From: Triparma columacea
Taxonomy: Eukaryota; Sar; Bolidophyceae; Parmales; Triparmaceae
Length of the DNA: 64,000 nt
Assembly (NCBI GenBank): GCA_030267965.1
Contig: BRYA01000581.1
Coordinates: 1-64,000, forward strand
Reading direction: 5' to 3'
Within the stretch, counting starts at the first letter, position 1. Each line of letters opens with the position of its first letter. Shown here piece after piece: positions 54,332 through 64,000 of the stretch. The notes beneath the pieces were generated by a model. That model did not search any database. It saw only the letters and a program-made list of their open reading frames with translations, and was not told the DNA's origin. A program made the translations under genes and the position numbers.

Positions 54332-57300
54332 ATGAGCTTCACCACCGTCAGACAGACGCTATCTAAGATGGCTCAGGATTCTTTCTACGTTAGGGGCAAG
54401 GAGGTCCATGAGGGTAATGCTGAGGAACAGGAGGCTGTCCCATCCTCGGAAAGGGCTGATGCTAGTGTGGTCCTTCCACGTCGCCTTCTCCAAGGCGGAT
54501 ATCACAGTGGTGGTGGAAATGCTGGCGATGACCCCCCTCCAGCTACGGCGGAACCTCGATCCTCTGTGAAGGTCAAGAGTGAAGGTGGTGAGAATTTGAA
54601 GAGGGGGATGAACAGCAAAAGAGGCAAGATCGTAACGAAGCCGCTTACACGGGAGGTGAGTAAGCGGGAGCGCGGACCAACCATTGGCACTGCCCCCCTT
54701 TTCGCTCTGTCCCGTCTCTTTCTAATCCCAACCCAAACCAACTCTCCGCGTCGGCACAGATGTCAATGAGAGGTGAGATATATCCCGAATTCTTCCATCT
54801 CTCTCTNNNNNNNNNNNNNNNNNNNNNNNNNNNNNNNNNNNNNNCCCCCCCCCCCAGGTCACCACGACCTTCACAGGGGAGTCATGCAAAACGACGAGAC
54901 AATCAGGAAAGTGAGGGAGCAGCAGGCACAAGGCCGTCGCAGATCAAGCATAGTCCACCAAGTCCTCCACCAGTTTGCAGTTATCGAAAACGTAGTGGAC
55001 ATGAACAGGCTCACCCTCCAATTCAACGATCCCCAGGTTGAGGCTAAGTTTGAAGAGTTCACGAGGACGGCGAAATTCGATCACATGAGGTACGCTTTAA
55101 GAGAGAAGAAGGAAACGAAGAAAGGGCCCGCCCGCCACTGCTGCTGACCCCCCCCCCCCTCACTCATGACAGGTATGGGACTTACGCTTTCGCTGCCTTT
55201 CTCGTGCTCTGCCAAATTTTGTTTCTTCTCGACGGCACTTTGCAGTTCGAGGCAGGGATGCCCACCACTACGAGAGCTTGGTACTTCCTCATTTTGCTCG
55301 TCATCGCCTGCATCGCACTTTATGCGTTGAAGCACCACCCAGACAAGAACAGGAAATTCGGCTTCTACCTCAACATCACCTTCTACATCCTTGGAAGCGC
55401 CTTTCTCATTTACGTATTGGTGTGCGTTGGCGAATTAACTATAAAAGTGAACGAAGGAGAGGAGGAAAGCATCAAGGACATAATCGGAGGTTCCTCCGAG
55501 GTGTATTCCCTGAACCATGCCGTCGAAGAATTTGAAGTCGCCCAGGAGGGAGCAAACATCGAGGTTCTCTCCGAGATCGCAAGAATGGCCCTCTGGTGGC
55601 AGCTGACGTCTTCCTGCGCCTTCATTGGAGTTGGGACAATTATGGTCCTCGATGCCATCACCATGACGACCTTCCTCTGGACCACAGCCATCTCAGTTGC
55701 GTGCATCGCAGGATTGCTGATAATTTTCGGAACTTCTGGAGGACCCGTCATTATTATTGCGACAGTGATTCTCGGAGTTCATATCTGGAACATGAGGTTC
55801 ACGGAGATTAGAAACCGCCACGAATTCATCATTGCACAGAGAAGGATGGACGATATCTACCAGGAGGAGGAGAAGCTCAAGAGGAAGAGCGAGGCTTTGG
55901 AAGCCAAGCTCAAGCTGAGCGAGGATCAACTCAAAATTATTGAGGCTGCTGAAGACGAGTTCGTCGGAGATAATATCGCTGAGCTCGGAGCTTGGAAGGT
56001 AGACGTGGACACCGAAGTCGTTTTCGACAGGAAGGTCGCAGCAGGTAGCTTCGGCATTGTATACCTTGCAAAGATGAGAGCAACGAGTAGGAACGTCGCG
56101 GTGAAGCAGCTCCTTTCAGACCAGGTGAATCCAGAAAATATGGAAAGGTTCTTTTCCGAGATACTTCTTCACAGCAAGTTGCATCACCCGCACCTCGTCG
56201 AGATGATAGGGGCATCTTGGGAGCCACCTAACCTCTGTCTTATTCTCGCTTACTGCGAGGGGGGGGATCTGAAGGGTCTCCTGGAATCCGAGTGGAACGA
56301 GCTGCAGTGGTCTAGCCACAAGCTGAGGATGGTCAAGGAGATATCCCAGGCCGTTGCTTACCTTCACACTCAAAAAATAATGCACAGAGACCTGAAAACC
56401 GCGAACGTCCTCGTGGATGGCAATCTCAAGATGCGGGTTAGCGATTTCGGCGAGTCAAGAGTGCTGAAAAAGTCGGACCATAACCTAACCATGGTCGGTA
56501 CGAATTTCTACATTGCTCCTGAGATCTTCAGGGGGGACAGCACGTACGACTTCAAGGCCGATGTCTTCAGCCTCGGGATGATCATGCTCGCCATGACAGT
56601 GAAGGACGGGAACCTGAGAGGTTTCTTTGTCGATAGTATGGGAATGAAGGTGAAAATAAATGCCAATTACGCTTCCGTGAAGATGAGCGAGGGGTGGAAA
56701 CCAGATATCCTTAACCACAACGGAAGGATTTCTGGTAAGCTGGACCTTTCACCGAACGAGAATCTGAGGGAGGCGTTGGCGAAGTTCATTGAGACGCTAA
56801 TCTCATGCGAACCGAAGGAGAGGCCTGATTTGACCGACATTGTCAAGAGTTTAGATAACCTTGAGAGGTGGATCTGCGTAAATCCTCCCCCCTGGGCCTC
56901 GTCTTTGGATAAGAGGATCGTGTTGGGAACGACCGTATGTCACCCCGAGAGGGGCACCGGCAGCATTGTGAGTTTCGACGGTTTCGAAAGAGTTCACGTT
57001 CTCTACGAGGAAGGGAGAGATCTATACAGGAGATACTCAGAGGAGGGATGGGTGGCAAAAATGAGCATAGGGACAGAAGTCAACAATCCAAATGCTAGTC
57101 GAAAAGGCTTTTCCCCCGTGGTGGCCCCCAAGAGACGGCTTTCTTTGTCAATGCAAAGCAACAAAGTAGGGATCGACAAAAATCAAAAAAGGAAGGGCGA
57201 AGAGTCCACCCTGCATTCCGTGCACGACTCAAATGTGAGCGTGAATAGCCTTAGCATGCTGAGCAAGAGCCATTCACTAGGAGTGGCCGAGATACAGTAC

Positions 57301-57675
57301 GCCTTAAACAAGCAAAGTGAAATAAGCGCAAACCCTCATTCTGATAGCGAATCTAAAAGCGAGGTCGAGTGGACAGGGAAGAAGTCCATGAGCAAGCGGG
57401 GTGACGACGGGATATTCGACACCTCTCCAGTCCCCGAAGCAGTTTCGTTGTCATCAGGAATGACGCGAAAAGCGCTAGCAACGGAAGACCGAGAGAATGG
57501 TGGTTCGACGAGTGCCACCACACACGCGAGGCAAGACCAACAGGCAACATCGAGGAAGAAGAGGAGAAGGAGTAGCTTGATGAGGCTAGCAGAGGACGGG
57601 TACGACCCTCGTACCGCAATAGCCAACGCTCTCAAAAATGCTGAGAAAGTTGGGAAAGAGAAAGGAGCTTTGTGA
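54332..57675 (+). CDS. Multi-pass membrane TKL-type protein kinase
   Basis: Four exons: 54332-54655, a 13-nt microexon 54760-54772, 54858-55089 and 55173-57675. Phases agree (0, 1, 2), for about 1,023 residues. A basic N-terminal region of about 190 residues is followed by six hydrophobic helices (YAFAAFLVLCQILFLLD, AWYFLILLVIACIALYAL, FYLNITFYILGSAFLIYVLV, LTSSCAFIGVGTIMVLD, LWTTAISVACIAGLLIIFG, VIIIATVILGVHIW) and a linking coiled coil (EEEKLKRKSEALEAKLKLSE). The kinase domain is complete: KVAAGSFGIVYLA, VAVKQLL, MHRDLKTANVL, VSDFGES and FYIAPEIF. It most resembles the tyrosine-kinase-like group, usually Ser/Thr-specific. A 400-residue tail contains a small beta-rich motif (GTGSIVSFDGFERVHVLYEE) and Ser-rich sequence. 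The 38-N gap lies in intron 2. Confidence 0.8.
54807..54844. other. Assembly gap (38 N)
   Basis: 38 undetermined bases lie in the second intron of the kinase gene, between a CTCTCT tract and a C homopolymer. The gap probably marks a homopolymer or low-complexity stretch that could not be resolved. Its true length is unknown. Confidence 0.98.
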
Positions 57676-57729
57676 ATGGAATAAAAAAAGGCGAAGAGTG
57701 TTGTAAATTAACGTACACTGAATTCTTAT

Positions 57730-59615
57730 TCATTCTGTTGGTTTGACTCTCAAAGAGATGTTCACATACTGGCGTAGGATTGAGTCCAACAGGGTGTCAG
57801 GGATGGTCGACGCGGCACCATAAACTGCCGCATTTCCTGCAACGAGCATGAGGGGTTGGGCGGATTAAAGGTCGTTTGCTTTGTAAGCTTGTTTCCCTCA
57901 CTTTTCTCCCTCTCCTCCTCTCCTCTCCTTTCATCTCACCTGTTGCCTTCTCGTTGGGGTTGGCCTTGACGTGGTCGACGGCGTCCTTCAGGTCTCTTTC
58001 CCATTCACCTAACATTTTCTGGTGGACGTCTCCAACGCAAAGCCCAAGGACGGCCGGGGACTGACCTGTGAAGAGATTCCACCCCTTCTTCTCCATCTGG
58101 GAGGCAACGAGGTAGATCGAGAGAGTTGAATTCTTCGAGGGGATGATGGGAAGAATGCAGCCCTCAGGATCGACGAGGAGCTCAAGGCCGTCAATCTTTT
58201 CGACCACTTCCTTCGCCCGGGTCATGATGTTGTGATGGGTCTTGGCCATTGCCAAGTAACCCTTTTCTCCCTTGTAGAGGATCGAGGACCAGGCTGCGGC
58301 GATGGTCGCCCCAGAACGAGAGCCTTGCAGTGTCGGGGTAACGTACAGTCCCTCGCAACCGTCGAAGGAAGGCATGTAGGTAGAATTGCGGAGCTCCTCA
58401 GTTTTAAAGACGCAGACGGAGCAACCTTTGTTGGTTCCCCCGTACTTGTGGAGGTCAACAGACATCGTGGTGACACCAGGAACTTCATTGAAGTCGAACT
58501 TTCGTCCGTGCAGGAGACCTTGTTTCTTAAGGTACGAGAGGAGGAACCCTCCCAGGCAGTTATCGACGTGAAGACCAATGCCCTTGGATTGACAGAACTT
58601 TCCCAGTCCCTCGACGTCGTCAAGAACGCCGTGGGGGAAGGTGGGAGCCGAAGCGTACACCGCAACGGTGTTCCTGTTGACGTATCGAGAAACAATCTTG
58701 GGTGTCAGCTGGAAGTTTGAGCTGTCGTAAGGGGCCTTGATGAGCTCAATACCGAAGTACTTGCACGCCTTGAAGATCGCGGGATGGGCAGTTTCGCAGC
58801 ATATTATGTTGGGGTTGGTGATGTTTCGGCGCCGCCCCGTCTCGCGGTACGCAAGGGCGGCAAGAAGGATGGACTCGGTCCCACCGGATGCCAACAGGCC
58901 GCAAGTTCCTTCGCCCACCATGCTGCATACCATCTGTATGAGTTCGGCCTCGAACTTGCGGATCGCCGGGAAAACGCCGGGATAAAGGGTGTTGGTGCTG
59001 TTGAACATCCCCCAAACTTCAGCCTGCAACTTGGTCGCCTCGCTTCCTGCGATGAGCGGTGGAGGAGCGAAAGTGACGGAAATTAGGGGCAATTAGCGCA
59101 CCATTAATCAACAATTCTTCGCTATGCTCGAAACGCTCCTCCACTTCCCATCCATTCTCAATTGCCTCTCACCTGCCTCGTGGTAAATTCCTCCCCACTT
59201 CTTCCCCGACGCAAAACCAGAATGCGAGTGCTTCAACTTCTCCGACATGGCCACAATCTCAGACGGCGAGAGCCCCTCAGAGGGAATCACCACGTTGGCG
59301 TCAGGGTCACCGTCCCCAAGCATGTCCCTTTCAATGTCGTCAAGTGCCTTGGTCTTTTCAGCCTCCAAAGTGCCCCCAACGGCCGGAACAGCCGATGCCA
59401 AAAGATCGACCGTGGCTGTAAACACCTTGAAGGATAATATATTTGAGGTGAGCAGGAGAGATTAAAAACTTATTATTGCCGTCGCACGTCAAGGAAAGAC
59501 CCACCTGTTTCCACAGCTTCCTTGGGCTCGTTGTCCAAACTTTGCTGCAAAGGTGGATTCCGATGATGACCACAACTGCATGCTCGCAATTCGTCCACGT
59601 TAGGTGCTTGCTCAT
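57730..59615 (-). CDS. Sphingosine-1-phosphate lyase
   Basis: Four exons: 59615-59505, 59425-59173, 59046-57940 and 57836-57730. Phases agree (0, 1, 1), for 525 residues. An N-terminal membrane helix (HAVVVIIGIHLCSKVW) precedes the PLP domain, as in ER-resident SPL. Across the joins the family sequence is restored: IYHEAG+SEATKLQAEVWGMF then NSTNTLYPGVFPAIRKFEAE. Further motifs: LLASGGTESILLAALAYRE, GLHVDNCLGGFLLSYL, and SVDLHKYGGTNKGCSVCVFK, whose Lys after His forms the PLP Schiff base. The C-terminus is NAAVYGAASTIPDTLLDSIL. SPL cleaves sphingoid-base phosphates to hexadecenal-type aldehydes and phosphoethanolamine, the only exit from sphingolipid metabolism. The start is 103 bp from that of the large membrane protein gene. 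Confidence 0.9.
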
Positions 59616-59718
59616 CAGAATGGTGAAATGGCTCACAAGTTACTCTTCTCACAAAGTGCCAGAGTTCGGATCCTCTTGGCCAAATCTTGGGGTTCATCGC
59701 CTTTTTGAGCTCCACAAC

Positions 59719-62700
59719 ATGAAGGGGCTATCTATGATAGCAACGCTCCTGTTTGGGGCCCTCGTATCAGTCACTGCAGGGTCTCAAAAAGTTATTCTGA
59801 GGGTATGTCCAGAGGAAGTCCATGACACAACTGTAGCCGAAAGTTCGTTGTGTGAGGATTTTGAGATGGCAGGCGATGGGTTTGACATGAAATCCATAAA
59901 CCAGCTTATAAAGACAGAAACTACCGCCCTCATAAAGAAGGATTGGTACGACAAGAGGATAAGGGAGCAGAAAACCTCCAGGGGTTTGTCTGAGGCCGAG
60001 GAGGAGGCAGAGGGGGAGGAGACTTTTGAGTCCGAGGAGACTCGCGAGGCAACAATACAGAAGGACTACAAACCGGCGACCCCCACGTCAATCTCCCTCA
60101 GATCATTAGCTGACGGAGGCGGGAACTTTGCTAAGCTCAACAACCTCCTTAACAAGGTCACCATTGTGATTCCTGATCCCGACCCGATTTTCGCCGTCGA
60201 CTCTGATGAACTTACGACACTGAACGACGATTGGGGGGGCATTGGAGGCTTGGGCCTCGGCTTCCAGATCTGGGCATCGGTGACAAACATTCAGCTCTCG
60301 AGAATTCAGATCGGCAACCTTATTTTTGACCACAGCAAGGCCCCAGATAACTCCTTCGTAGAGATTGATATCACGCTTCAAGATATCGGCCTCGAGGCCA
60401 ACATAAATTGGGCGTACTGGTTATGCGAGTGCTATGTTGGCATGGAATGCGATCAAGATGAGTTCAAGGTTAGTTCCTGTTTGGGGGTTGAGTGGGAGGA
60501 GGAGGCCGAGTTTTAGGAGGGGGCAAAGAGACAGAAGCGGGTGAAAAATTGGATGCTAACACCTTCCCCGCTCCTCACCCACTACCAGTGCACGGGAGCA
60601 AATAAGGACGACGAGAACAAAGTCTGCACCCCAAAGTGCCAACCAGGTGGACTCGGCATCACCTATAACGACGTGACCATCAACATGCCCTTGGATCAGG
60701 GCTGCTGCCTACCGACACCCGGCGACGAGGAAAAGTTGATGACCAACGCCGACTGTCAGGCAATGTGTAAGGTCTTGAACCCTAACACAAAGTGGGGCAT
60801 AAGGTGAGAGTGGACTTTAGATCTTTTTAGAGCTAACTAAAATACATGATAACAAACCCCGACACAATTTGCACGCCACGAGCCAAATTGCTCGATACTT
60901 TCGTTTGTAAACTTTCCCCGAACCCAATGGCAAGCGAAATCTAACCCATCAACGCACCTCTTTCAACGATTCGCTCCGCTCATCGCAGCCCCGGCGATGG
61001 TTCGGCCAACGGGAGGACCACCAAGTCCTTCGCTTACCAAAAGATGAGGTTTAGTCCTCACAAGGAGATCCAATACCTCAACTTTGACCAGAGTACCGTA
61101 GACGCCAACACGGCTTTCAACATGGGATTCGACTCAACGACAACTGCCTCGCCTGGCGTATCAGGAACAACGTCCAGCGGAATGACTTCAAAAACGGATA
61201 AACTTAATGAAGTCATGAAGGCCAAGCTCGAGGAGTTGCCCGGCATCAACACAGTCAAAGTCGAGAATCATCACGGGGGAAAGGAATACAGGATCACCTT
61301 CACTTCAACCGGGTCTCTGTTTAACGGGGCAACCGATTTGGTCAACCAACCTCTGCCTCTTCTAACAACCACGCTGGGCACCACGAGGCGAGTTCAAAAG
61401 GCAGAGGTTCTTTCCACCGGCCCCCCTAGGGGAGCCGAAGCAGTGGACTGCCCACCGGACTTTACGAGGGGACCCGTGAATCACGAGAATGAGTGCATCG
61501 TTGTTGTCTTCGATGAGATCAACTTTGAGGGAGGCAAAACTGCCAACCTGGCGAAGGCCATCCAATCAATCACCGACGGCCTCGTCACTGGCCTCTTAGA
61601 GGATGTCGTGGAAGGCATTGTGCTTCAGGATCTTGTCATCAAGGACCTTCTCATCGAACTCCTCGTGGACCTCCTCAGGGACCTGAACGCAGATTTTTTC
61701 GATACCTGGTTAGCCAAAGCTGGCACGACCTACAGTCGCTTCGCCCCCCAGCCGCAAATGATAAGCAAGCTTGCGAGTATGGGAGGCTACAACAAGAAAG
61801 AAGCCCCTAAGCACAAGGTCAAACTTTTCAACATGACCGACCCGGACAACGTGTGGATGGGCTACGTGCAGCAGGCCGTCGACGGCCTGATCAACTTCGA
61901 GCCCGACGAGAACGGTAACCCGCCCAATGATCCTCTCACTCCGGCCGACATCAAGCTGAACGACATCATTAACGGCGTTGCCAAGAACGACGAAGGACTC
62001 GTGGAGATAAGTGACCTCGACCTGGTACTCATGAACGGCACCGACAAGTTCACTAAGCATTACCTCGAGCTCACTAAATTGTACATCGGAGGGCTTAACA
62101 CTTTCACTCTGGCCGAGGTTTTGAAACCCATTGAAAAGTACACGATATCTAACATTCTCAAGTTGGAGAAGCTCAGCGTAGAATTCGACATGAGGTTAAT
62201 CATGTGGCCTTCCGAATCTGACGAGACTGTAGCGAGAAGCAACAACGACGTAGTTGAAGAGAATTTCCATATCAGCTCGCTTAGATTGGACGACGTTACC
62301 ATTGACGCTAGTCTCCTTTTGGCGATCGACGAATACCTCGCAGCTGCCATGAAGGCTGGGGCTTTGTACGACAATCCAATGGCGTGCGCTCCGACCCTCC
62401 TTCACGCCCTTAACTTCAGCTACTTCAGCCTGAATGCTGGGGGCCTTCAGGAGCCTCAAGTCACACAGCTTATCGATGAGGGGACGACGGTCATCATCAA
62501 CGCTGTCTCGGAATTCGCGTTTGACAGCTACGGTGATCTGGTTCGGTGGCTTCTTCCCACCATGGCGCAGACCTCAATCAAGGGCAAGCTCCAGAGCATT
62601 CTCATGGAGAAGCTCGGCGGAAGTTGTCCAAACCCGACTCCTTCAAACCCGCCTCAGTTCATTGACTACCAGACCGAGAAGCTCGTCCAGACTGCCTTGG

Positions 62701-64000
62701 ACTTGCTGAACGACAACTTGCTGAACAGTATGGACTCCCTCAACGACTTGGTTAGGAGTTCAACCGACAATGGCGACCTGAGTCTCCTTGATAATTTTCA
62801 CATGGACATCGTTGTCCCGTTAGGTCCCACCTCGGAGCTCGGAATCGACATTGACCTCTTCGACGTCGCGATTAGAAACCTGGACACCTTCAACAAGGCC
62901 GAGCTTCTTCAGCCTCAGTCCCCCTTTGTTCTGAGAAACTACGTAGAGATGGCCAAGGACCCCTTTCCCGACACCTATCTCGAACTTCACTTTAATATGA
63001 CCCTGGCCAAAAACCCTGGTTGCACCAGCAACGTTGACCCTAGATTTGCGTCGCAGGCCACATGCGGCTCTGAACTCAACCCGGCGAATACTTGGGACAA
63101 GGCAAATCTGGTCCAGAATGACTTTGTTCTCAAGCTTAGAATGGACCACATAAGGCTGCTCTTGGAGATGACTCTCAAGGCCAACAAGCACAGGGTCAAG
63201 AGCTTGAAACTACGCGAGGCAATGGAGCCCATTTGCTGGTACGGAACCTTGGACAAGAGCACCATTGACCAGCTCAGCCTCCTCACGACGCAGTTCGCCG
63301 TAGACTGGGAGTGCAAGCACTGCGGGAGTCAGGGCTTCTTGCAGGCCGAGCAAAATGCCGAAACAAGCGCAGCAGTGTCGGCCATGTCGAAAAACTTCAA
63401 CAAGCTCCTGCGCTCTTTCACAAGGACCCTCATGGGGGAAGAGAGCGCCGCGGAGCTGGCCAAAAAGGCCGTAGAAGGCGAGGCTGTCTGCAACTGCAAG
63501 ACTAATCCGGACATTACCATCGAGGGCCCCGCGGAGGATATGGTGGGGGGACAAAAGCAATACACTCCTGGAAACCTCAATGGAGTAGCCACGACAGCCA
63601 TTGACATGTGTATCAACGACGTTACAACGACTGAAAAGTACGGGAACGACGCCGTAGTAACCTACCCTATGAACCTCATTTACGGCATGGGCTTGCTGAT
63701 GGCCTACATTGTGTACAGGTGCATCCTTTGGCCCATTTCCAAGCTCATCATGGACTGCACGAGAGCAGGTAGTCGTAACCAGTGGTTTGAGGCAAGGAAG
63801 GAGAAGAAGAAGTCCAAGAAGGAGGAGTACGACATGTTCAGCAAGGACGCGTCACTGGCCTTCCATTCCGCCGTCGCCCCGTGGATGAGGCTTAGCGTAC
63901 CGATTTTGCTTTTTTTTTGTATTGGAATGTTTATGGGGAGCCATTCTAGCGTTCTTGCAACGATCGACATCAAGATTACGTTGGGTGGAGACGTCCTCAA
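59719..64000 (+). CDS. Very large secreted/membrane protein, partial at 3' end
   Basis: Exons 59719-60468, 60589-60803 and 60989 to the window edge join at phases 0 and 2. At least 1,325 residues are encoded and the gene is not finished. The start MKGLSMIATLLFGALVSVTA is a signal peptide. The ectodomain has scattered cysteines (CECYVGMECDQDEF, CTPKCQPGGLG, CCLPTPGDE) and many N-glycosylation sequons. Several long helical/beta stretches without a family I recognise follow. The segment INTVKVENHHGGKEYRITFT resembles a repeat often seen in large stramenopile surface proteins. Near the end are two membrane helices (MNLIYGMGLLMAYIVYRCIL and LSVPILLFFCIGMFMGS), separated by a strongly basic loop (ARKEKKKSKKEEYD). 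This suggests a repeated ectodomain-membrane arrangement that continues beyond the window. Confidence 0.7.

Overview
The window is nuclear DNA from a photosynthetic eukaryote, most likely a stramenopile (heterokont) alga related to diatoms or bolidophytes. Genes lie close together on both strands. Most carry short spliceosomal introns of about 70-250 nt with GTGAG/GTAAG donors and CAG acceptors. Three proteins start with a signal peptide whose likely cleavage point is followed by Phe or Tyr, the hallmark of import into a secondary plastid: diaminopimelate epimerase, a RecN-type repair ATPase and a one-helix light-harvesting-like protein. No bacterial operons, IS elements, CRISPR arrays, tRNAs or rRNAs were seen. 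The species is an inference.

Layout. 0.8-7.5 kb: a TMEM144-like transporter, an unknown protein, a DUF1647-like glycosyltransferase, a small membrane protein and a fucosyltransferase-like enzyme. 7.6-14.9 kb: a secreted RCC1-like repeat protein, the Pol III subunit RPC4, a phytanoyl-CoA-dioxygenase-like protein, a 3-ketoacyl-CoA-reductase-like SDR, a POLE3-like histone-fold protein and an unknown protein. 15.1-18.8 kb: a divergent plastid pair (one-helix LHC-like protein and RecN). 18.9-22.7 kb: a Golgi-type sulfotransferase, a ceramidase-superfamily protein and an amino-acid transporter. 22.74-23.45 kb: a very AT-rich island without genes. 23.4-26.5 kb: a five-exon gene joining a SAM-like domain to a Cys-loop-type ligand-gated channel. 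26.6-34.4 kb: cis-prenyltransferase, Pumilio protein, plastid DapF, a small membrane protein and a damaged or misassembled EF-hand plus carrier-like gene. 34.4-42.8 kb: one gene for a coiled-coil protein of about 2,440 residues, whose stop codon is followed in frame by 199 more open codons. 43-54 kb: a small repeat protein, a methyltransferase, a coiled-coil protein, an RNF216-like RBR ubiquitin ligase, a SUMO protease and an ankyrin protein. 54-64 kb: a multi-pass membrane TKL kinase (a 38-base N gap lies in one intron), sphingosine-1-phosphate lyase, and the 5' two-thirds or more of a very large secreted or membrane protein that runs off the window.

The genes do not form one pathway. Themes that recur are secretory-pathway glycan modification (two glycosyltransferases, one sulfotransferase), lipid metabolism (SDR, ceramidase-like, SPL, cis-prenyltransferase) and protein-modifier control (RBR ligase, SENP protease). 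Exon structures were deduced by eye from splice-site consensus, phase agreement and protein continuity. Each join stated here keeps the reading frame, but none has transcript support.
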